Below, piece by piece: positions 58,155 to 64,000 of a stretch of DNA of 64,000 nucleotides. The position numbers were made by a program, and so were the translations under genes. The stretch lies in contig NZ_CP095042.1 of the NCBI RefSeq assembly GCF_022919715.1, forward strand, positions 3,658,001 to 3,722,000, read 5' to 3'. Positions within the stretch are counted from its first letter, which is position 1. Every line of letters begins with the position of its first letter. Source of the stretch: Agromyces sp. H17E-10. Lineage in GTDB: Bacteria; Actinomycetota; Actinomycetes; Actinomycetales; Microbacteriaceae. The notes under the pieces are model-generated. The model searched no databases. It had not been told where the DNA came from and saw only the letters and a program-made list of their open reading frames with translations.

Positions 58155-60734
58155 GTGAAGTCGATCCGGAAGTTCACCGTCCGAGCCGTCGTCCCCGCCC
58201 GCCTCACCGCACTCGAGGAGCTCGCGGCCAACCTGCGCTGGGCGTGGCACGAACCGACGAGGCGCCTGTTCGAGCACATCGACCCCGACGCCTGGGCGCG
58301 CTCGGAGCGCGACCCGGTCACCTTCCTCGGCGAGGTCGACCCCGCACGACTCGACGCGCTCGCCGCGGACGACGACTACGTCGGCTGGGCCGAGCGCGAG
58401 CGCGACGGGCTCCGCCGCTATCTCGAGGAGCCTCGCTGGTACCAGGGGCTCGAGGGCGACAAACCCGGACTCGTCGCGTACTTCTCGCCCGAGTACGGCA
58501 TCACCGCGGCGCTGCCGCAGTACTCGGGCGGGCTGGGGATCCTCGCCGGCGATCACCTCAAGGCGGCATCCGACCTCGGCGTGCCGATCGTCGCCGTCGG
58601 CCTCTTCTACAAGGCGGGCTACTTCGCCCAGTCGATCTCCTCCGACGGCTGGCAGCAGGAGCGCTACCCGCTGCAGGACCCCGACGGCCTGCCGCTCACG
58701 GTGCTGCGTCGCGCCGACGGCAGCGCGGTGCAGGTCTCGCTCGCCCTGCCCGACGGGGCGACGCTCAACGCCAGGGTCTGGCGTGCCGCGGTCGGACGGG
58801 TCGAGCTCCTGCTGCTCGACACCGATGTGCCCGCGAACGACGACGAGCACCGCGCGATCACCGATCGGCTGTACGGCGGCGGCAGCGAGCACCGGCTGCT
58901 GCAGGAACTGCTGCTCGGCATCGGGGGAGTGCGTGCACTCCGTGCGTGGGCCGAGCTCGTCGGCGCGCCCGCACCCGATGTGTTCCACATGAACGAGGGG
59001 CACGCGGGATTCCTCGGGCTCGAACGGATCTCCGCCTACATCGGCGAGGGGCTCGCGTTCGGCGAGGCGCTGCAGCTCGTGCGCGCGGGCACGGTGTTCA
59101 CGACGCACACCCCGGTGCCCGCCGGCATCGACCGGTTCGATCGTGCACTCGTCGAGCGGTACGTGACCGCCGAGCTCCTGCCCGGCGTCGAGCCCGACGC
59201 GGCGCTCGCGCTCGGCGTCGAGCCGGGTGCCGACCCGGCGACGAGCGCGTTCAACATGGCCGTCATGGGCCTCCGGCTCGCCGGGCACGCGAACGGGGTC
59301 TCCGAGCTCCACGGGCGGGTCAGCCGTCGCATGTTCGGCGACCTGTGGCCGGGGTTCGACGCCGACGAGGTGCCGATCACGTCGATCACGAACGGGGTGC
59401 ACGCGCCGACCTGGACCGACCCTGCGCTCACGGCGCTCGCCGAGCGCACGCTCGGCACCGACGACAGCGAGCACGCCGACTGGCTGAGCTCGGCCGTGGG
59501 CGACGCCGAACTCTGGTCGGTGAAGCGAGAGATGCGCACCCGCCTCGTCGACGACGCGCGTCGGCGGCTCGCGGCGAGCTTCGTGGAGCAGCATCCCGGG
59601 GCGGCCGCGCCCGAGTGGATCAGTCGCGCCCTCGACCCCGAGACGCTCACGATCGGCTTCGCGCGACGGGTGCCGACCTACAAGCGGCTCACGCTCATGC
59701 TGCAGGACCCCGATCGGCTGGAGGCCATCCTCACCGACCCCGATCGCCCCGTGCAGTTCGTCATCGCCGGCAAGTCGCATCCCGCCGATGACGAGGGCAA
59801 GCGCCTCATCCAGCGGCTCGTGCAGTTCGCCGCGAAGCCCGAGGTCCGCGACCGGTTCGTGTTCCTCCCCGACTACGACATGGCGATGGCCGAGACCCTG
59901 TACCCGGGGTGCGACGTGTGGCTCAACAATCCGCTGCGGCCCCTCGAGGCGTGCGGCACCTCGGGCATGAAGGCGGCGATGAACGCCGCCCTCAACCTGT
60001 CGATCCTCGACGGGTGGTGGGCCGAGTACGCGGGCGACGACTTCGGCTGGGTCATCCCGTCGGCGGATGCGGCCGGCGACGCCGCCGAGCGCGACGCTCG
60101 CGAGGCGGCGGCGCTCTACGACCTGCTGGAGCACCACATCGTGCCCGCGTTCTACGACCGCCCGGCCGACGCCGACGGCCAGGCGGGCTACTTCGAGCGC
60201 GATGCGGACCGCGTGCCCGTCGAATGGGTGCGGATGCTGCGCACGACGCTCGGTCGGCTCGTCCCCGAGCTCGGCGCCGACCGCATGGTGCGCGAGTACG
60301 TCGAGCGGCTCTACCGGCACGCGGGGACGACCTTCGACCGGGTTCGCGCCGACGATGCCCGCGGCGCCCGCGAGTTCGCCGCATGGGCCGCGAGGGTCCG
60401 TTCGGCCTGGCCCGAGGTCAAGGTGCTGCACGTCGAGTCGGGCGGGCTCGACCAGCCGGCGGTCGGCGACGAGCTGCACGTCCGCGCGGAGGTCGAACTC
60501 GGCGGCCTCGACGCCACGGACGTCGCGGTCGAGCTGGTGTCGGGCCGGAGCCTCGCCGACGACTCGATCGGCGAGCCCGTGCGCACGACGCTCGCGCTCG
60601 CGGCCGGCGGCGGGTACGAGGGCGTCGTCACGCTCGACCGCGCCGGAGCCTTCGGCTACTCGGTGCGGGTCGTGCCGTCGCATCCGCTGATGACGAACCC
60701 GGCCGAACTGGGACTCGTCGCCGTCGCATCCTGA
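58155..60734 (+). CDS. glgP: Glycogen/alpha-glucan phosphorylase
   Basis: This 859-residue enzyme starts with the DUF3417-type segment (KFTVRAVVPARLTALEELA) typical of actinobacterial phosphorylases. It has FSPEYGITAALPQYSGGLG, RRVPTYKRLTLML and the PLP-lysine region CGTSGMKAAMNAALNLS. It releases glucose-1-phosphate from glucan ends. The GTG start probably belongs to a leaderless transcript. It is divergent from glgE-glgB and convergent with ybaK. Confidence 0.94.
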   Translation: MKSIRKFTVRAVVPARLTALEELAANLRWAWHEPTRRLFEHIDPDAWARSERDPVTFLGEVDPARLDALAADDDYVGWAERERDGLRRYLEEPRWYQGLEGDKPGLVAYFSPEYGITAALPQYSGGLGILAGDHLKAASDLGVPIVAVGLFYKAGYFAQSISSDGWQQERYPLQDPDGLPLTVLRRADGSAVQVSLALPDGATLNARVWRAAVGRVELLLLDTDVPANDDEHRAITDRLYGGGSEHRLLQELLLGIGGVRALRAWAELVGAPAPDVFHMNEGHAGFLGLERISAYIGEGLAFGEALQLVRAGTVFTTHTPVPAGIDRFDRALVERYVTAELLPGVEPDAALALGVEPGADPATSAFNMAVMGLRLAGHANGVSELHGRVSRRMFGDLWPGFDADEVPITSITNGVHAPTWTDPALTALAERTLGTDDSEHADWLSSAVGDAELWSVKREMRTRLVDDARRRLAASFVEQHPGAAAPEWISRALDPETLTIGFARRVPTYKRLTLMLQDPDRLEAILTDPDRPVQFVIAGKSHPADDEGKRLIQRLVQFAAKPEVRDRFVFLPDYDMAMAETLYPGCDVWLNNPLRPLEACGTSGMKAAMNAALNLSILDGWWAEYAGDDFGWVIPSADAAGDAAERDAREAAALYDLLEHHIVPAFYDRPADADGQAGYFERDADRVPVEWVRMLRTTLGRLVPELGADRMVREYVERLYRHAGTTFDRVRADDARGAREFAAWAARVRSAWPEVKVLHVESGGLDQPAVGDELHVRAEVELGGLDATDVAVELVSGRSLADDSIGEPVRTTLALAAGGGYEGVVTLDRAGAFGYSVRVVPSHPLMTNPAELGLVAVAS

Positions 60735-60768
60735 CGAGCGGTGAGCGGCCGTCGATCGCCCGGCAGCG

Positions 60769-61269
60769 TCAGCGGGTCCGGGCGATCGGGGCGTACCGGC
60801 CGGCCGTGACGGCGAGGAGGTCGTCGGGTGCGAGCTCGAGGTCGAGGCCGCGTCGCCCGCCCGAGACGTAGATCGTCTCGCACAGGATCGCGGACTCGTC
60901 GAGCACGGTCGGCAGTGCGGTCTTCTGCCCGATGGGGCTGATTCCGCCGACGACGTAGCCGGTCTTGCGCTCGGCGACCCGCGGGTCGGCCATCTCCGCG
61001 CGCTTGCCGCCGACGGCCGCGGCGAGCGCCTTCAGATCGAGCTGCATGGCGACCGGCACGATGCCGACCGCGAGGGCGCCGTCGACGTCGGCGAGCAGGG
61101 TCTTGAACACGCGGTCGGGGTCGAGCCCGAGCTTCTCCGCGGCCTCCAGGCCGTACGCGGACGCTCGCGGGTCGTGCTCGTACGCATGCGGCGTGAAGGC
61201 GACTCCCGCGCGGATGAGGGCGAGCGTGGCGGGTGTGCCGGCCGACGCGGCATCCGACCGTTTCGACAT
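60769..61269 (-). CDS. ybaK: Cys-tRNA(Pro)/Cys-tRNA(Cys) deacylase (YbaK/EbsC family)
   Basis: This 166-residue protein has DPDRVFKTLLADVDG with the conserved lysine, LDLKALAAAVGGKRAEMAD and GYVVGGISPIGQK, the YbaK core. It clears cysteine mischarged on tRNA(Pro). It overlaps the glgX stop as TGATG and so rides on the glgX transcript, an unrelated function. Confidence 0.93.
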   Translation of the reverse strand: MSKRSDAASAGTPATLALIRAGVAFTPHAYEHDPRASAYGLEAAEKLGLDPDRVFKTLLADVDGALAVGIVPVAMQLDLKALAAAVGGKRAEMADPRVAERKTGYVVGGISPIGQKTALPTVLDESAILCETIYVSGGRRGLDLELAPDDLLAVTAGRYAPIARTR

Positions 61270-63371
61270 CACCCGGCGCCCTCTGCGCGGAAGAGACGCA
61301 TCGACGGACCGACGATGCGCACGCGCTCGCCGGCCGCGAGCGGTTCGGCCGCGCCGGGGGAGTCCTCTCCGTCCGCCGCACCCGGGGGCGCCTCCTCGGC
61401 CGAGTTCCACAGCGGCCGGTACCCCGTGACGCCGTTGACGGCGGGCAGCACGACGTCGGCGACCGTCTCGCGCGCGTGTACGACGAGCAGGATGCGATTG
61501 AACGCCTCGGTCTCGGGCGTCGAGGCCGCGACGAACTGCAGGGTGCGCTCAGAGGTCGAGTTCCAGTCGTCGATGCCCATGGTCTCGCCGTCGGCGTTGT
61601 ACCAGTCCATCCTCGAGGCGCTCGGCGTGGACTCGCCGTCGCGCCCGAAGCGGATCGGCCGGAGCGCCGGATTCTCGCGACGCAGCCGCAGCAGGTGCCG
61701 GGCGGTCGCGACGAGTTCGGGCGCGTATCGCGGACGCTCGGCCGCATCCCACGCGAGCCACGTCAGCGGCGAGTCATGGCAGTAGGCGTTGTTGTTGCCG
61801 CGCTGCGTGCGCCCGTACTCGTCGCCGGCCGTCAGCATCGGCACGCCGGCCGACAGGAGCAGGGTGCCGAGCAGGTTGCGGATGCTGCGCCGCCGCGCCG
61901 CCCGGACGGCCGGGTCGGCCGCCTCGCCCTCCACACCGTGGTTGAACGAGTTGTTGTTGTCGGTGCCGTCGCGGTTCTGCTCGCCGTTGCCGAGATTGTG
62001 CTTGACGTCGAAGGCGGTGAGGTCGGCGAGGGTGAACCCGTCGTGCGCGGTCACGAAGTTGAGGCTCGCGAGCGGGCCGCGCTCGGCGCTGAACGTGTTC
62101 GACGACCCCGCGAGGCGGGTGGCGAACCGGCCGATGCCGCTGCCGGCCGAGCCCGTCTCCCGCTCGCGGCGCAGGTCGCCGAGCCAGAAGTCGCGCATCC
62201 GGTCGCGGTACCGGTCGTTCCACTCGCCGAACCCGGCGGGGAAGTCGCCCGTGCGCCAGCCGCCCGGGCCCACGTCCCAGGGCTCGGCGATGAGCTTCGT
62301 CGCGCCGATGACCGGGTCGTCGAGCATGCCCCGCAGCAGCGGGTGGTCGCGCGTGAACTCGCCGTTCGCGTCGCGACCGAGCGTCGCGGCGAGGTCGAGC
62401 CGGAATCCGTCGACCTGCAGCTCCTCGGCGAAGTAGCGCATCGAGTCGAGCACGAGCCGCACGGGCGCGGGATTGCCGAAGTGCACGGTGTTGCCGCACC
62501 CCGTCGTGTCGACGTATCGGCCGTGCGCGTCATGGCGGTAGTAGCTCGCGTTGTCGATGCCGCGGAAGCTGTACGTCGGCCCTTCGCGACCCTCTTCGGC
62601 GGTGTGGTTGTAGACCACGTCGAGCACGACCTCGAGGCCCGCCTCGTGCAGTCGCCGCACCATGCCCGCGAACTCGCGTCGAACGGCGTGCGCACCCTCC
62701 GCCTGCGCCGCGGCGCTCGCGTACGGGGCGTGCGCGGCGAAGAAGGCGAGCGTGTTGTAGCCCCAGTAGTTCGGCTTGCCCTGGCGCACGAGACGCTGCT
62801 CGGCGACGAAGGCGTGCACGGGCAGCAGTTCGACCGTCGTGACGCCGAGCCCGGTGAGGTACTCGAGCGAGGCGTCGTGAGCGAGGCCCGCGTAGGTGCC
62901 GCGCAACGGCTCGGGGATCGCGTGATTGAGCTTCGAGAAGCCCCGCACGTGCGTCTCGTACACGACCGTGCGGTCGAGCGGCACCCCGGGCTTGCCGACG
63001 CCGCCCCAGTCGAACCCGGCGTCGTCGAGCCCGCCGAGCACGACGCCGCGCCAGGAGCCGTCGTTGGCGCGGGCGAGCCCGCGGGCGTAGGGGTCGAGCA
63101 GCGTGTGCACGGGGTTGAAGGCGTGGTCGAACCCGGCCGGCCCGTCGACGCGGAGCCCGTAGTGCGCCCCCGGCACGAGCGCGGCGGAGTCACCCGACCA
63201 CACCCCGTCGGCATCGCGCACGAGCGGCACGCGCTCGGCCGCCCAGTCGAGGTCCTCGGCATCGAACACGACGAGGTCGACGCTCGATGCGTGCTCGGAC
63301 CAGACCCGGATGCGTCCGCCCGCGGCGTCGGCGCGGACGCCGAGGTCGTCGAGGGGATCGGGCGCAGACAT
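61269..63371 (-). CDS. glgX: Glycogen debranching enzyme
   Basis: This 700-residue GH13_11 enzyme removes short branches left by phosphorylase. It has an N-terminal CBM48 domain (about 15-110), VYETHVRGFSKLN, FRLDLAATLG (nucleophile Asp), KLIAEPWDVG (acid Glu) and FVTAHDGFTLAD. ATG 63371 has no ribosome-binding site but a -10-like hexamer 7 nt upstream. It is divergent from the cysteine desulfurase gene. Confidence 0.95.
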   Translation of the reverse strand: MSAPDPLDDLGVRADAAGGRIRVWSEHASSVDLVVFDAEDLDWAAERVPLVRDADGVWSGDSAALVPGAHYGLRVDGPAGFDHAFNPVHTLLDPYARGLARANDGSWRGVVLGGLDDAGFDWGGVGKPGVPLDRTVVYETHVRGFSKLNHAIPEPLRGTYAGLAHDASLEYLTGLGVTTVELLPVHAFVAEQRLVRQGKPNYWGYNTLAFFAAHAPYASAAAQAEGAHAVRREFAGMVRRLHEAGLEVVLDVVYNHTAEEGREGPTYSFRGIDNASYYRHDAHGRYVDTTGCGNTVHFGNPAPVRLVLDSMRYFAEELQVDGFRLDLAATLGRDANGEFTRDHPLLRGMLDDPVIGATKLIAEPWDVGPGGWRTGDFPAGFGEWNDRYRDRMRDFWLGDLRRERETGSAGSGIGRFATRLAGSSNTFSAERGPLASLNFVTAHDGFTLADLTAFDVKHNLGNGEQNRDGTDNNNSFNHGVEGEAADPAVRAARRRSIRNLLGTLLLSAGVPMLTAGDEYGRTQRGNNNAYCHDSPLTWLAWDAAERPRYAPELVATARHLLRLRRENPALRPIRFGRDGESTPSASRMDWYNADGETMGIDDWNSTSERTLQFVAASTPETEAFNRILLVVHARETVADVVLPAVNGVTGYRPLWNSAEEAPPGAADGEDSPGAAEPLAAGERVRIVGPSMRLFRAEGAG

Positions 63372-63409
63372 GCGATCTACAGTAGTTCTTGCGGGAGCGG
63401 CCGCTGCAA
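63372..63409 (-). promoter_or_regulatory. glgX promoter, probably leaderless
   Basis: On the minus strand TTGCAG (63409-63404), 19 bp and TACTGT (63384-63379) are followed after 7 nt by ATG 63371, so the transcript would begin at the start codon. Confidence 0.55.
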
Positions 63410-63473
63410 GCGTGTGCAGGCGGCGCGCCGCGGCATCCCGAATCGCAATCGATCGACCACGGAGGGCTGGCGA

Positions 63474-64000
63474 ATGGTCTACCTCGACCACGCGGCGACC
63501 ACGCCCATGCGTCCCGAGGCGATCGAGGCGATGACCGCCGCGCTCGCCGTGGTCGGCAACCCGTCGTCGATCCACAGTGCGGGCCAGCAGGCGAAGCGGC
63601 TGCTCGAGGAGTCGCGTGAGCGCGTGGCCGCGACGCTCGGCGTCGACGGCATCGAGGTGGTCTTCACCGGCAACGGCACCGAGGCGGTCAACCTCGCGAT
63701 CAAGGGACTGTGGTGGCAGCGGCGAACCGCATCCGCCGGGGATGCCGCGGCCGGTGCCGCCCGCCGGCGCATCGTCGTCCCCGCGGGGGAGCATCACGCG
63801 ACCCTCGACACCGTCGACTGGCTCGTCGAGCACGAGGGTGCCGACGTCGTCGAGATCCCGCTCGACGCGGTCGGCCGGCTCCGGCTCGACGTGCTCGAGC
63901 GCGAGCTCGACGACGCGTCGACGATCGCCCTCGTCACGATGTTGTGGGCGAACAACGAGGTCGGCACGATCCAGCCGGTCGAGGAGGTCGCCCGGCTGAC
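63474..64000 (+). CDS. Cysteine desulfurase (IscS/NifS family), N-terminal part only
   Basis: About 175 residues are visible before the window ends. MVYLDHAATTPMRPEAIEAM, NPSSIHSAGQ, FTGNGTEAVNLAIKG, GEHHATLD and LWANNEVGTIQPV are PLP-enzyme motifs of class V aminotransferase-fold desulfurases. It takes sulfur from cysteine for Fe-S clusters or tRNA thiolation. GGAGGGC lies 6 nt before the ATG. The PLP lysine and active-site cysteine lie beyond the edge. In actinobacteria such genes often precede mnmA. Confidence 0.93.
   Translation, partial: MVYLDHAATTPMRPEAIEAMTAALAVVGNPSSIHSAGQQAKRLLEESRERVAATLGVDGIEVVFTGNGTEAVNLAIKGLWWQRRTASAGDAAAGAARRRIVVPAGEHHATLDTVDWLVEHEGADVVEIPLDAVGRLRLDVLERELDDASTIALVTMLWANNEVGTIQPVEEVARL

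Noticed and set aside
1..64000. tRNA, rRNA, riboswitch and IS elements
   Set aside because: I looked through the gaps for tRNA-like arms, transposase motifs and terminal inverted repeats and saw none. A covariance-model scan would be needed for a firm negative.

Overview
The window is about 64 kb of very GC-rich DNA with strong third-position GC bias, GTG/TTG starts, ATGA and TGATG gene overlaps and actinobacterial gene orders (rpsP-khpA-rimM-trmD, rplS-lepB-rnhB-DUF2469, rpsB-tsf-pyrH-frr-cdsA, GlnR-type nitrogen operators, NnaR). This fits a high-GC actinobacterium, most likely a member of Microbacteriaceae (Agromyces-like). That placement is an inference from gene content and protein similarity recalled from memory. 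I see no rRNA, tRNA, IS element, prophage or CRISPR array, and no gene-free stretch exceeds 300 bp. The window opens inside a glutamate-cysteine ligase family gene and closes inside a cysteine desulfurase gene.

Region 1 (438-17825) is an accessory catabolic cluster best read as hydroxyproline use. It holds a GntR regulator, a five-gene branched-chain-amino-acid-type ABC importer, a three-part flavin/iron-sulfur dehydrogenase, an MHS-type symporter, a DHDPS-family deaminase, a proline-racemase-family epimerase and a semialdehyde dehydrogenase. Convergent to these lie a second proline-racemase-family enzyme and an ornithine-cyclodeaminase-family reductase, and divergent from those an Xaa-Pro peptidase. 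The set covers peptide cleavage, uptake, the trans-4-hydroxyproline route to 2-oxoglutarate and a trans-3-hydroxyproline route to proline. A related ATCACGTA-like site lies before each of the four transcription units. The convergent gap at 14116-14361 holds two tandem 82/83-bp repeats, each with a strong hairpin.

Region 2 (17865-20053) is the rpsP-khpA-rimM-trmD ribosome and tRNA-maturation operon. Region 3 (20061-31357) is assimilatory nitrate/nitrite reduction: sirB, nasB, nasC, narK, nnaR, cobA, nirB and a divergent nirD. Four arrays of GlnR-like half-sites with 11-bp phasing precede sirB, narK, nirB and nirD.

Region 4 (31386-48076) is mostly housekeeping: map, a small membrane protein, rplS, lepB, rnhB, DUF2469, a dprA-comM-yraN unit on the minus strand, a CpdA-like phosphodiesterase, xerC, an M23 peptidase, then rpsB-tsf with a clear terminator, pyrH-frr-cdsA, a DivIVA-domain protein, a transglycosylase-like protein, a small zinc-finger-like protein and a hydrolase.

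Region 5 (48039-53782) holds an AI-2E permease, a long DivIVA/Scy-like coiled coil with sixteen consecutive 11-residue repeats, an unrecognised membrane protein with an internal lipobox, and a cysteine-less thioredoxin-TPR protein. Region 6 (53802-63371) is glycogen and alpha-glucan metabolism: glgE-glgB, divergent glgP, and glgX-ybaK. Several genes have a -10-like hexamer about 6 nt before the start codon, which suggests leaderless transcripts.
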